Notes under the pieces: model-generated
The model's database searches: none
Seen by the model: only the letters and a program-made list of their open reading frames with translations
What the model was told of the DNA's origin: nothing
Assembly (NCBI GenBank): GCA_027946555.1
Contig: JAPEVC010000026.1
Coordinates: forward strand, 124,001 to 188,000
Origin: Gnomoniopsis sp. IMI 355080
Taxonomy: Eukaryota; Ascomycota; Sordariomycetes; Diaporthales; Gnomoniaceae
DNA: 64,000 nt
Direction: 5' to 3'
In this document: positions 21,802 to 33,247 of the stretch, piece after piece
Layout of the letters: every line of letters begins with the position of its first letter
How positions within the stretch are numbered: the stretch's first letter is position 1
Program-made: the position numbers and the translations under genes

Positions 21802-22995
21802 GGTCGCGAGGGTAGGTCGCGTGCACAGCGACCAAGCTGTCTCGAGGTTCACGCGATACACGACGTCGGGAAACCTAGATTTCCTACTGCGGACGCACAA
21901 ATGCAAATCGTCAGTTCTCGCGTCTCCTGACCACGGAAGATTGAGTGAATAGGATAAGAGATTGGAAAGCTACTCACTCCTTTCAACGCCTGGGAATTGG
22001 CGATCCAAAGCTAGACCAGACCAGACCAACCGGGAGGCAGGCGTTGGTTGAAGGGGTTGAACGAGGCTAGAAGATGGTGAAAAGAGCTCACAAAAACAAT
22101 AAAGAGACAATATTACCAGGAGTCAGCTGCCTGCAGGTTGCTGCAGTGCAACTTGGCGCAAGGTCCACACCTCGAACTTCTTTGGTACAGTGGGGTCTAG
22201 GTGGGAGCAGTTCGTGCAAACGGCGAGAGACCCCGGTTTATCGTATGGCGCACCTCGCGGCAAGGCCTGGAATCCCTGGCCTGATCAGCTCGAGCGATCC
22301 CTCTGACTGGGGAGGGGGGTTTAACCGCGACCCCCAGCGGAAAACGATGACGACGATACCGGCCCGGAAAGACCATTGTGATTGGCCTACCTTAGGTACC
22401 TACTGTGTAGTGATTGGCACCTGGAGCAATTGAGTTTTGGGGGAAGAGGAGCCGCTAGAGGTTCGAGGTCCGCATGCCGAGACATGCGGGTCCTTTTTCC
22501 TTCAACGAAGACCCGTTTCTTATTCAACGAGATCTTTCCAACGGCTGTCTATTCAGTCTCACCTGTACACCTGTACAACAGGGTGGAATTGAGCATGCGT
22601 GTTTGCATGGGACAGTCATCGGGTACACACTGTCACCTCGAGACCAATACGAGGTCACGATCCTTACAAGCTTACACGGGAGTACTAGATTTATTTTCCT
22701 TTTGATTACTTATCTGTGGCACGACGACAATCGACAACCACAAGCCACAGCAACCCGCCATGACCTGATATATAGTGACATTATTTATGTCCACGAATCA
22801 GGATCCTTCAGATCTACATACAATTTCACCTTGACCCGGTTGAACCACCACGGCAATAAATCGAACAACCTCCCGGAGGCCACACGTAGTAGACTCAGAT
22901 ATAGGTTTAGACCAAGACCAGCCAATATTTTTTTGGGCTTACTGGGTATTGAACGCCATGGGCAGATTGTTACGCAGACCATCTATTGGTGAACG
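21802..22995. other. Intergenic region, no gene recognised
   Basis: 1194 bases from the Mam3-like start to the end of the phosphoglycerate dehydrogenase gene. It contains a tandem AGACC repeat near 22013-22027, a TAGGTACCTA palindrome at 22393-22402, and an imperfect stem (CCGCATG / CATGCGG, 22470-22489) followed by a T run. ORFs are not conserved-looking. Confidence 0.5.
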
Positions 22996-25152
22996 TCACA
23001 ACTTCACCAAGTTGACATCCAAAATACCCTCAGACTGCCTCAACTGCTCAAGAACCTCCTTTGTCACATCACCGCCCACCCCAAGAATCATCAACGCCTC
23101 CGTCTCGCCCTTCCTCTTCTTCGCGCCGTTGCCCTCCCCAGCTGCAAGCACCGTCTGATCCAAGCTTGCCACCTGCATGAAATTGATGTTCACCCCATGG
23201 CTCCCCAGAATCACACCTACATCGCCAATCTTCCCCGGCTCGTCATAGTTGTGTAACAGCAACATCGTCCCCTCGGGGACGAAATTCGCCGTGAACTTGT
23301 CTAGCCGACTGATATACACCGCCTGCCCGCTCACGAACCCTTCAATCACCTGCTCCGCGCCCTGGCCACCAGCGTACGAACGCAGCGTCACCAAGCTTGC
23401 ATATACCATCTCCTTGCCCTCGCGCGCGTGCGTCTCACTGATACTGATCCCCTTCTCTTTTGCAATCAGCCCCGCATTCACCATGTTGACATCTCGCCCA
23501 CCACTGTCGCTGATACTGCTCGTCAACCCCTTCACCAGCGCCGCCATCAGTGGTCTCGTGTTGGAAACCCCGGCCAACTCGCCCTGGTATATGAGCTCAA
23601 ACTTGCGTCCGCCAACCATGCCGCCCCGCTCTCCGACAAAGTGCTGTGTATAGAGGTCTCCCATGCGCTCAACGAGGCCGACGAACGGCTGTAGCTTGCG
23701 GTATTCTTCGGGTAGCATAAGCGGAATGTTGACAGCCTCTCTGGGCAAGTCGCCGTGCAGTACGTGCACAACCTTGGTACACACGTCGAGTGAAACGTTC
23801 TCCTGGGCCTCCACCGTCGAGGCTCCAAGATGCGGTGTTGCCACCACCTTTGGGTGCGACGCCAGCTTCTCGGCTGTAGAGCCAGGTTCAATGGGCTCGC
23901 TTGTAAAGACGTCGATACCAGCACCTGCGATGCGGCCTTCGTCAAGGGCTTTAACAAGGGCTTCTTCGTTGTAGATCCCGCCCCGGGCCTGAGAAGTGTC
24001 AGTCCTCTGCTATGTAATGACAATGAACCAAAGATAGATCCAGCCGCTTCAGCAAGACAAAAGGCCGTGAGCTTTACACCTGTATGTGAATGGCGCATTC
24101 TGTATGGAGCATTTCGTCGTCCAAGTTGTCAAATGGCATCTCCCACCACACAGAATAGACAATTGCAAGGGAATTGCGGTCACTCACCACGTTCAGAACT
24201 CTAGCCGATCTCTTCATCATTGAAAATTCCTTCTCCCCCAATAGATTTAAAGTACTCGCCGCCAAAGGTGTATGGATCGTGAGGAAATCTACCGCAGGCA
24301 ACAAACTCTCCAAGCCAGCCACCATCTCCACGCCTTTTTGTCCCACGACATCGGCGCTCATATAGGGATCCACGCCAAGCACCTACAGTATATCAATGTC
24401 CGTACAACCGGCAAGCGGTTTTTTTAAAGGAAGGGGCTGACTTACCTTCATGCCCAAACCAATAGCCATCCTCGCAACCTCCATCCCGACTTTGCCCAAT
24501 CCAACGATCCCCAAGGTTTTCGAGCCGACCTCAACTCCAACAAGCTTGCCCCTCTCCCACTTCGCTGACTTCACGCCAGCATCCGCCTTGCCTACATTTC
24601 TGGCAGTGGCCAGCAGCAGAGCAATAGTGTGCTCTGCTGCGGCGAGGATGTTGCCAGCTGGCGAGTTAACCACAATAATGCCACAAGATGTTGCTGCTTT
24701 GACATCGATATTGTCGACGCCTCTACGCGACATTTGGCGGGTTAGTAAGTTGCTTTCAAGCGTGGATGAAAGAAATTGGCTAGGACTCTTTCTTTCTTCT
24801 TTTTTTCACACAATTCATACTATTGCGCCAGGACCGGCAATGGACGTGGTAGAGTGGCATTGCCAGGGAGAACGTACACGCCCGCGCGAGCGACAACTCG
24901 CAGCTTGGATCCCGCAGACAAAACCTGCGCTGTGACCTTCGTCTCGGAACGGACTATGAGGGCGTGGTACGAAGGGATAAGATTTAGCAACTCGTCGGCT
25001 GAGAGACCCCCGGGACGATTGTCGACTGTGAAGCCAGCGTCGGTGAGGAGAGCCAGACCGTCAGGGGAGAGCTTCTCCGGCACCAGGATGCGGGAAGGGG
25101 TTTCGTCCACAGTCGAGCCTGAAGAGGACGGTGTATTCGCGGAGGGAGCCAT
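22996..25152 (-). CDS. D-3-phosphoglycerate dehydrogenase, long (ASB + ACT) form
   Basis: Exons (transcript order) 24878..25152, 24446..24722, 24188..24382 and 22996..23988 give 579 aa. Splicing restores RVVARAGVGVDNID, the NAD-binding strand TLGIVGLGKVGMEV with its acidic partner in VLGVDPY, and VLNVARGGIYNEEAL. The catalytic His is in VVATPHLGAST. Downstream of the catalytic region lies an allosteric-substrate-binding-like domain (about residues 340-490) and a C-terminal ACT domain (about 500-579, HNYDEPGKIGDVGVILGSHGVNINFMQV). The enzyme oxidises 3-phosphoglycerate to 3-phosphohydroxypyruvate, the first step of the phosphorylated serine pathway. The ACT domain suggests serine feedback. The ASB domain makes it longer than yeast Ser3/Ser33 and more like plant, animal and some bacterial forms. 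Confidence 0.95.
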
Positions 25153-26122
25153 GGCTGGAGGTTAAATGTTCTTTGTTGATTTTTTTCGTGTATGAAGACA
25201 ACCTACGGGGAATGCATGTATAGGCCCGTGAGTGGCAGACGCGGGGACGAAGCTGACAATCAAAATTGGAATTCTATCAGTGTATGGCAGTCTAGTCAGA
25301 CGTGAAAAGGCCAGAGGGGATTCTCCAAAAAGCGTGAAAACGTCAGAAAAGAGAATGAAGAGAACCCTTTCCCAGCCACAGCCCTGTCTCCTGATGCTTG
25401 ACCCGTCTTCGGACGCAGCTAGACAGATATGAGGAATGGCATCACCCTGACACCCGCGCTGTGCTCCCCTGGCTTAACGTCAGCAACCTATAATGAAGCA
25501 AGAAAGGAAAACTGGGCGTCAGCTGCAGCAGCTACCTTCACTGTCAGTGGGCTCCCGTGCCCCGCGATGCGGAGAGATATGAGACACGTCGACCCCTCCT
25601 GGAAAGGCTTTGCCCCAGCTTCTAGTGTAAGTTCCCCATGGGGAACCGTGGGGGGGCTGATGCACGTCAGCTGCCTGGGCACTAATACATCTCAGAACCC
25701 TTGCTTTTTCTCGGAATGAAATGAGGGGCGTGATATGTTGTCGCAGAAAGAAACGTGCAGTACAGCAGACACACATCTGTGAGGTCTGGGGTTCAGCAAT
25801 TCATATCTGAGTGGCAATCTAATTCTTCCAGTCGGGTATCAACATGAATGCAAGCGCAAAGAGTGAGCATTGGGTATAGTGTGATCGAGAAGCCCTTCCT
25901 CTGAGAAAGAACATTAGTAGCCACTCACCCATCTCGTGCCCACTAAATTGAACTCTTGCTATGAAGACCAGCAAGGCAGCTTGATGGTTCAATACTTTGG
26001 CTCCTACAACATTGCATACCTGTACTGAGTAGTCTGACTTATGTACAACCGGAGCCATGTGCACGCTCAACTTTGGCTTTCATTTGCCTGTGCTCCCACT
26101 TCTTCCTAGGCGGTCTTTACGC
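25153..26122. other. Intergenic region, no gene recognised
   Basis: 970 bases between the phosphoglycerate dehydrogenase start and the glyoxalase stop codon. An 83-codon minus-strand ORF near 25819-26070 has no recognisable domain. No repeat or RNA gene seen. Confidence 0.5.
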
Positions 26123-27528
26123 CTAGAAGTTTTCTTTTCCAGTAAATTTCTCATTTTGTACGACCTCGATCCAGTATCCATCGGGGTCCAGGACGAAGGC
26201 CACATTCTTCATACGGCCATCTGTCAATCGCTTTTTCCAATTGACGTTGAGCCCCTCAAAGCGCTCACACGCAGCATCAATATTGTCGACCGAAACACCT
26301 ACACCGTGTCAGCCAAGACTAAGTGCGGATCGCATCCTCGATGCCATAGGAACTTACAGATGTGGCCGAAACCCTGCGGCTGATCATTGCCACTATGGTA
26401 TTTGAACCCCTCATCCTTTTCCGTGCCATGATTCCACGTCAGCTCCAGCAGCCCCTCGCGATCCGCTGTGCTACCCTGTGGTACGCCCTGCTTGCCTGGA
26501 TAACCCAAAAAGTACAGCGTGAAGCCCGCGGAGGGATTTCCTCCTTCGCGGAAGAGGGTCATGCCCATAACGTCCTGGTAGAACTTGAGAGACTTCTCGG
26601 CATCCTTGACACGGATCATAGTGTGGTTCATGCGGTAGGTTGAGATGTCTGTTTCTGTGACGTTTTCAGTCTCCTCAACGGACTTGCGGCTGATCACCTC
26701 GACCCCTGTGGGACGTTAGCACGTTGAATAATCAAGTAAGGCTAGAAGATGGCGCACAGTATCCGTCGGGATCAAGGGCAAAAGCAATGTGCTTCATGCG
26801 CCCATCGGTCAGTTTCTTCTGGAACTTGTAGCCCGCGTCCTCGATCCTCTGGCATGCAGCTTGAATGTTGTCCTGAATAAGGGCGTCAGCCTATTTCCAT
26901 TTTGAAGGTCTCCCCCTGTATTGGAAGTGGAAGCGCAGCCCATACAACACTGATGCAGGTATGTCCAAATCCGCGGTGAGGCTCGGTGTTGCCGTTGTTA
27001 ACCTTGTACTCTGCATCGTTCTCTGTGCCATAGTTGTGAGTGAGCTCAATGAGACCCTCACGGTCCCAGACGCCGTTGCCATGGGACAAAGCATTGGGCG
27101 AGTCGTAGCCAAGAAAGTACAGATCAAACTTGGCGTCGGGAAATTCCAGCTTCTTGATTACAGTCATGCCAAGGTGTTCGTAGAATTTGACAGAGGCTTT
27201 CGGGTCTTTTACACGAATCCTGGGTGAGGGGATGAGTATGGTGTATGTTGGAGCAAGTGAGAAGAGATGTGTGGTGCTCACATGGAGTGGTTGAACTTGT
27301 AGTTCGAGGTATCCGTAGTGGCAGCCATGGTTGCGAATGCTGCGGCTGTTGACCGGAGGAAGGCTACAATACGATATGTCAGTATCAGAGTATCGAGCTC
27401 AGGCCCAGTACATCCATCGCGTCCAACACCGGGACGCGCGCGCACGTACTTGGACTTGCTCTGAAGGATGACTTGGCGAGTAGTGAGGCTTGCAGTCGTA
27501 GTCGCTGCAGGGCGCGGATGGAACTCAT
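26123..27528 (-). CDS. glo1: Glyoxalase I (lactoylglutathione lyase), two-domain, with candidate mitochondrial presequence
   Basis: Exons (transcript order) 27450..27528, 27282..27363, 26946..27219, 26758..26872, 26358..26705 and 26123..26298 give 357 aa. Two tandem VOC/glyoxalase domains each keep the metal set: FNHSMIRV / IELTHNYGTE / GFGHTCISVDN / DGYWVEV and MNHTMIRV / LELTWNHGTE / GFGHICVSVDN / DGYWIEV (His, Glu, His, Glu). The enzyme isomerises the methylglyoxal-glutathione hemithioacetal to S-lactoylglutathione. The first exon encodes a presequence rich in Arg, Leu, Ser and Ala with no acidic residue (starts MSSIRALQRLRLQASLLAK), as expected for mitochondrial import. A second in-frame ATG at 27326-27328 (Met39, MAATTDTSNYKFNHSM) gives a cytosolic-type protein. 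Both products are plausible. Divergent from the ADH gene. Confidence 0.93.
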
Positions 27529-28510
27529 TCACAGGAGCAGGGCAGGTGAATGTCACATACAAGAAAGTGAGGTCTTTTCGATCAGCAGTGCTCTGAAACG
27601 AATTGCAGGTGTTCTCCCCTCTTGTCTTCAAGACACGATGTTTGGAAACGTTGTATTTTGCACATCCCCCACACTTCCTGCCATATCAACAGCGGATTGC
27701 TGACGTCAATTGAGGCTACTTCCACGGACAGGGGTCCGATCTTCGGCTGGGCGGGGCCGGGCATTTGAATTTCTTCCGCTCTGAGATCTATGGATATCAT
27801 TTTTCACACCTACCAATTCATGTTCATCTTTGTCTTCTATATAAGATCGGTGGGTTCCTTCAACGTCTTTTCCAAATACATGTGACCCTGGCAGAATATA
27901 GGTTAAAGTTCTGTATAGCGTCGTCAGACACTCGTACTCATGCGTAACCAATAGCAACTCCTCAGCGTTATTTCTTTTTCCTGCCGCTTGGCTACTTACA
28001 TGGACTCCGTCATAGACTAGCTATATGCACAAGCGTTCTGTCGGGCTTCTATTCTATTCTGCCTGCCAAGGTATTATGTTCCTGAGGAACTGACCTGAAT
28101 ATCCAGCGTATGCAAGCGATCAAATAACCGGACTGTTTTGTCCGAGGCTCCAGCCTCTTAGTGTGGCAGCACTAGGTACCTAACCAAGTACCTAGCTACT
28201 TTTAGTTGCAGCTTAAAATGGCTTAGAAGAATTCAACTGTGCCTTCTAGGCCATCTACTTTTGCACATAGGCCGTTGATGGAGCTGTTGCCTTTCGTGTT
28301 CGTCACGTCATCAGTCTTGCCCGTACGGGAGTTGCCATTCCATTCCATTTTGTGAGCTCATCGGTCATGGAGACGTATAAATTACTGAGTCCTGGCTAGT
28401 TTTCTTCAGTCTCTTGGTGCTATCACTGAAAAAAATAATTCATTTGATAATTTCCATACCGCGCATTCTCTCCCTCCACTTCCTCGTCATACAAGAAAGG
28501 CATACACAAA
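27529..28510. promoter_or_regulatory. Divergent promoter region, glo1 (-) and zinc ADH (+)
   Basis: 982 bases between the two start codons. On the ADH side there is a TATA-like box (TATAAATT, 28376-28383) about 130 bases upstream of the ATG and a pyrimidine-rich leader (TCTCTCCCTCCACTTCCTCG). A TAGGTACCTA palindrome lies at 28173-28182, close to a second AAGTACCTAG. Aldehyde-stress co-regulation is inference only. Confidence 0.5.
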
Positions 28511-29862
28511 ATGGGTTATCCAGACACGTTTGAGGGCTTCTGCGTCGCAGGCCCCAAGACATGGAGTGACTTTAAGAAGCATGAGCTGAAGCCCAAACCC
28601 TTTGGCCCCAATGATATCGATGTACAAATCGAGGCGTGCGGTGTATGTGGCTCTGACGTTCACACCATCACTGGCGGCTGGGGCGACTACGAGGGGCCGC
28701 TTTGTGTCGGTCACGAGGTCGTGGGCAAAGCTGTCAAAGTTGGCAAGGATGTCAAGGTATAACATTTAACATCAAGAAAGAACTAGAGTACATTCACTGA
28801 CACCTATCGCCAGGTCATAAAAGAGGGCGACCGTGTCGGCGTAGGTGCGCAAGTTTGGGCCTGTTTGAAGTGTCCCCAGTGTAAAGCCTCAAACGAGAAT
28901 TACTGCCCACACATGTTAGTTTACATATCATCCTTCTGAAATGACTTGGGACCATGCTGGAGATTTTGCTGGTCTAGGAATGGGCGCTGAGTTCTAACGA
29001 TAAATAGGGTTGATACTTACAACGCCACTTACGAGGACGGTTCGCAAGCCCACGGCGGCTACGCGAGCCACATCCGTGCCCACGAGTACTTCACCTTCAA
29101 GATCCCCGACGCACTCTCCAGCGCCGATGCTGCGCCGCTTCTCTGCGCTGGCATCACAACTTACTCCCCACTTGTGCGCGCAGGCGTCGGGCCTGGTTCC
29201 AAGGTCGCAATATGCGGCATTGGAGGCCTCGGACACCTGGGGATCCAATGGGCGGTTGCACTAGGGGCGGAGGTATATGCCTTTACCCACTCTCCCCACA
29301 AGGCCGAAGATATCAAAAAACTGGGTGCGAAGGAGGCAATCCTGACCACAGAGAAAAATTGGGCCGAGAAATGGGCGTTCACGTTTGACTTTGTGTTGAA
29401 TTGTTCGGATATGACAAACACATTCGACTTGAAGACGTATTTGTCAACGTTAAGGGTACGTGTAGTCGAAATGCGATCGGAAACTCTACAAGACGACGTG
29501 GATTGTTAACCCTGTTTAGGTCGGAGGCGAGTTTCACATGGTTGGGCTACCAGATGAGGCTCTGCCCGAGATGATGGCGCAGGCTTTCGCCGGAAATGCT
29601 GCCAAGTTGACTGGTAGTCATTTGGGAAACAATCGTGAGCGAAGTCCCACTCAAGTAATATGAACCCAACACTAACCCAGACTCAGAGGAAATGAATGCC
29701 TTATTGAAGCTTGCTGCTGAAAAGGGTATCAAGCCGTGGGTGGAGACTATCGACATTTCCGAGAAGGGTTTGAAAGAGGCTGTCGAGCGTGTCAAGGAGA
29801 ACAAGGTTCACTACCGCTTCACGATGACTGGCTTTGATAAGGCGTTCGGCACTAAAAACTAG
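28511..29862 (+). CDS. NADP-dependent zinc alcohol dehydrogenase (ADH6/cinnamyl-alcohol type)
   Basis: Exons 28511..28756, 28814..28914, 29008..29455, 29520..29634 and 29681..29862 give 363 aa. It is a medium-chain dehydrogenase. Catalytic zinc ligands are in GVCGSDVH and VGHEVVG; structural zinc cysteines are in CLKCPQCKASNENYC; the nucleotide motif is ICGIGGLGHLGIQWA. The ending (KENKVHYRFTMTGFDKAFG) matches the ADH6/7-cinnamyl alcohol dehydrogenase clade, whose yeast members reduce a broad range of aliphatic and aromatic aldehydes with NADPH. Introns are 46-93 nt and every junction keeps frame, for example CPH-MVDTYNATYEDG and GNN-HSEEMNALL. The substrate is unknown. Next to glyoxalase I, a role in reactive aldehyde clearance is a reasonable inference. 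Confidence 0.93.
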
Positions 29863-30080
29863 ACCTGCACGAGCAGCTCAAGTGTGTAATAGTCTTAGTA
29901 CGACCAGATGGAGATCCAAGTCAGATCGTGATACGACCACCTTTGAATTTTCACGTGCCAAGTGACACCAATTTGTATAATGTTGTCCTCTACCTTCCCT
30001 GTGCGATCAATGTTATCGCTTTTATACCATGCCCTAAACGCCCAGAAAGCAGTCAACCAGAAAGCTCATACAATTGCCGC

Positions 30081-31877
30081 TCAAACATGTAGCTGAGCAG
30101 TCTCAGCCTTGGCGAGATACTCCTTGTACGGAGCCAATGCCGCCTCGGCCTTTCCGCCCGGGCCACACAAACGCTCGACAACAGTAGCAGCGCGGCCGGT
30201 ATATAGCGCGGGATCTAGCACCTCGTCCAGGATGTTGTGGACAGGGGCAAAGTATGCAGCATTTCGGATGCGCTCGATCAGGTCGTTCGGCTTGCCTTCC
30301 ATCTTTACGACGTGAGAAGCCTGGTGGCTGAGGACGCGGATCTCTTCATGGCATTCTTGACGAGAGGCACCGTTCGAGACCATCTTCATAATGATGTTCT
30401 CCGTGGCCATGAAAGGAAGCTCCTTCATTAAGTTGGCGCGGATGACCTCGGGGTAGACAACAAGGCCTATACTTGAATCAGACCTCTCTCTTGTGGCAAT
30501 ATTGAACATGGTAGGGGAAAGGACTCACCATTGGTCACGTTGTCGAGGGAAATGAGGATGGCATCAGCCAGAAGGAACATCTCGGGGATGTCCATACGGC
30601 GAATTGCGGAGTCGTCGAGGGTACGCTCCATCCATTGGCCAACGAATGTCTCTGTGAAGTTGGTGGGGAGAGTACCCAACTTGCGACTCAGGGAGCAGAT
30701 GCGCTCAGAGCGCATAGGATTACCTGAGCAATGGGGTCAGTAGTTGTCTGAAAGCAACGGTAGACTCAATGCTCGCGAACTCGTACGCGTCGAACATTTC
30801 AGGTCCCACGTCGATAGTTGGATCAGAACTACTCACGCTTGTAAGCCATAGCGGAGGATCCAATCTGTGTCTTCTCAAATGGCTCCTCAATCTCCTTCAA
30901 GTTGGCCAGATGACGAATATCAGTGGCCATACGCTGGGCGGTAGCACCCAGGCCAGCCAGAGCCTGGCTCACCATCATGTCGACCTTGCGGGTATATGTC
31001 TGGGTGGACACGGCGTAGGTAGAGGGGAACCCAGCCTTCTCGCACAGGATCTCATTGAGGCGGTCGATCTTGACACCATCGCCGTGGAAGATCTCCATGA
31101 AAGAGGCCTGGGTACCGGTGGTGCCCATAGCACCACGGAACTCGAGGTCTTGGAGAACACGGGTGATGTTGCGGAGATCCATGAGTAGCTCCTGGATCCA
31201 CTGGGCGGCGCGCTTGCCAACGGTGATGGGCTGAGCGGCCTGGAAGTGGGTGAATCCCAGAGTAGGGAGGTCCTTGTATTTGAGAGCGAATTGGCTCAAG
31301 TTGGAGATGGTCTTCGCCAGCTTGGGCAGGATGAGCTCCAGGCCTTTCTTCATGAAGATGAGCTCCGCATTGTCAGTCACAAAGCAGGAGGTAGCACCAT
31401 AGTGACTAATAACAAGGTCAAGATATGTAAGCTATTGTGTGGGAACTGCCAGTCCTATTGTGTTTGGAACTGGCAGGTCAGCAAATAGAAATCACTTACA
31501 TGATTCCACCAGCAGCAGGGGCATCTTGTGCAAAGGCCTTAGTGGTAGTGTCAGTGTAAGTAGTCTGAGACTGTCTTGCAGAGTATACGTGATGAACATT
31601 TACTCACATGAACATGGGCCATGACATCGTGACGCCGGATCTTCTCCTCCTCAGCAGCAACCTTGAAGGAAGCGTCCGAGATTGTCAGGTTTGCTCTCAT
31701 CTGCTCCAGAGCCTCATCGGTGATCTGGTCAATGCCCAATTCCTTCTCAGCCTCAGCAAGCCAAAGCCAGAGCTGCCGCCAGGTAGATGCACGAGAGCGA
31801 TTGGAGAACAGATATAGCATCTCCTTGGATGCATACCTGGCACTCAATGGAGTGCTGTAAATGTCGTAGCTGGCCAT
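30081..31877 (-). CDS. ade13: Adenylosuccinate lyase (Ade13)
   Basis: Exons (transcript order) 31608..31877, 31500..31537 (38 nt), 30837..31405, 30529..30723 and 30081..30466 give 485 aa; yeast Ade13 is 482. It begins [20 protein letters not shown]. The fumarase/aspartase-superfamily signature is [15 protein letters not shown], formed across intron 3, with its mobile-loop catalytic Ser. Other conserved blocks are [23 protein letters not shown] (formed by the 38-nt exon) and [18 protein letters not shown] with the catalytic His. The enzyme works twice in purine synthesis: SAICAR to AICAR, and adenylosuccinate to AMP, each releasing fumarate. It is convergent with the ADH gene, with 218 bases between stop codons. 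Confidence 0.97.
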
Positions 31878-33247
31878 TTTGGCAGTCTATCAGCTTTGAG
31901 AAAATTGGGTGTTGAGACTGTACACTAGATTCTGACTTTAAAATGCATGACTGAACAAAATCAAATTTGGGCCAAGTCGCGTCTCCAACTTTTCGAGCAT
32001 GGAGGGGTGGCCCGCGGGGTTGCAGAATGAAAATGACTCCACACTGGGTATAGTGGGGCGAAACTCCATCGATACGCCCAGTCTAGTAGGCGGTCAGACA
32101 AATGCTATAAGTATGAACTTGGTTTACAAGAATTCTCCGACAGCCCCTAGCTCTTTCATACAATAGAAGAATTCATAGAATGTAAACTAGCTTCGAAATT
32201 ACTAAAGTGAAAGAGTGTCCTTGATTGTACCAATATTATGCAATATGGAGCCCTGCCTCACTTGAGCTGATTATTATTTGGGTCTGCTGGAGAGCTCATA
32301 ATGTAAGTTGCAGGCTCAACATGAATTACTTGTATAGCACACCAATTGTGATTCGTGGCTATGATCCAGGAGCTGATAATCAGAGAAGGAATCCTGCATC
32401 AGGTTATTGGGGTTTCTGTTCTGTGTTATGCGTCTTGATCCATGATAGTGTTGGATGCCTATATAGAGGGTAATTTCCGAAAAACATGATTGACGAGCCC
32501 TGTCTACCATCGGTAGACTCTAGACAGGTTATATATCCAGGTGAGAGTATACATGCCTTATAGAACCTGGCTAACGAGACAAGTGTCAATGGTAGACTAG
32601 ACCAGATCTATATAGTTGAAAGACTTCGATTTTCTGAAACGTGCATGTTTAGCTGACTTTGTCCTCGTCGGGGTATCTAGACCGAATGTTGCATTTGTAA
32701 CATCGGCTCACTTAGCTGATCAGGGAGTCTATCAGGAGAACTTGTTTCAGAGAAAGAAACAGAGCACTTCCTATCTGATAGGAAGATATAATATGAAGTC
32801 TGTTCTTTCTGAAGTACGAAGTATATATGTAGCTATGGCCAGGCAGTGCCTGGTGGAATACACAGGTATGAAGACACCATCAGGGTCGGCTCGGCACTTC
32901 CCGAGGCGCTAGTGTGCGACCCCTGCAAGAGCGGGGAATGGGCGCTTCTTGTCGACGTTGTGATCCAACTTCACAACAGCCTCCAGCAACGTCACCCAGT
33001 ACCTGGTACATTGCCTCTGTTAATAGTAGCACCGTACTTATACGTTAAGACGATGAAATACCAAGCGATTCAAGCTTATTTCCATACATCTTCCTGAAGT
33101 AGACCTTTTTATAGTACTTGACTTTTCATGTCGACTTGTCTGTGTTCACGCAACACGGCTCGGCCTGCTGCACCCGAGACTACTGAACGCGCTTAGCCTG
33201 GAAAAGATTCAAAGGCCACCCTGCCGTCTTTTTCTTCAGCCGCCACC
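31878..33247. other. AT-rich intergenic block, possible decayed repeat
   Basis: 1370 bases. From about 32,040 to 33,110 the sequence is visibly richer in A/T and in TATA/TAGA tetramers than its neighbours, with no ORF above 98 codons. A GC-rich island (about 32,870-33,000) interrupts it. This looks like degraded, non-coding sequence, perhaps a mutated transposon relic, but I found no terminal repeats, target-site duplications or recognisable transposase or reverse transcriptase motif. Confidence 0.35.

Noticed and set aside
22470..22498. Stem-loop followed by a T run, resembling a bacterial intrinsic terminator
   Set aside because: The genome is eukaryotic, the stem is only about 7 bp with a bulge, and it lies over 500 bases from either gene end.
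32404..32589. Minus-strand ORF that might be a retrotransposon fragment
   Set aside because: No reverse transcriptase, integrase or protease motif could be read; left as a non-coding AT-rich block.
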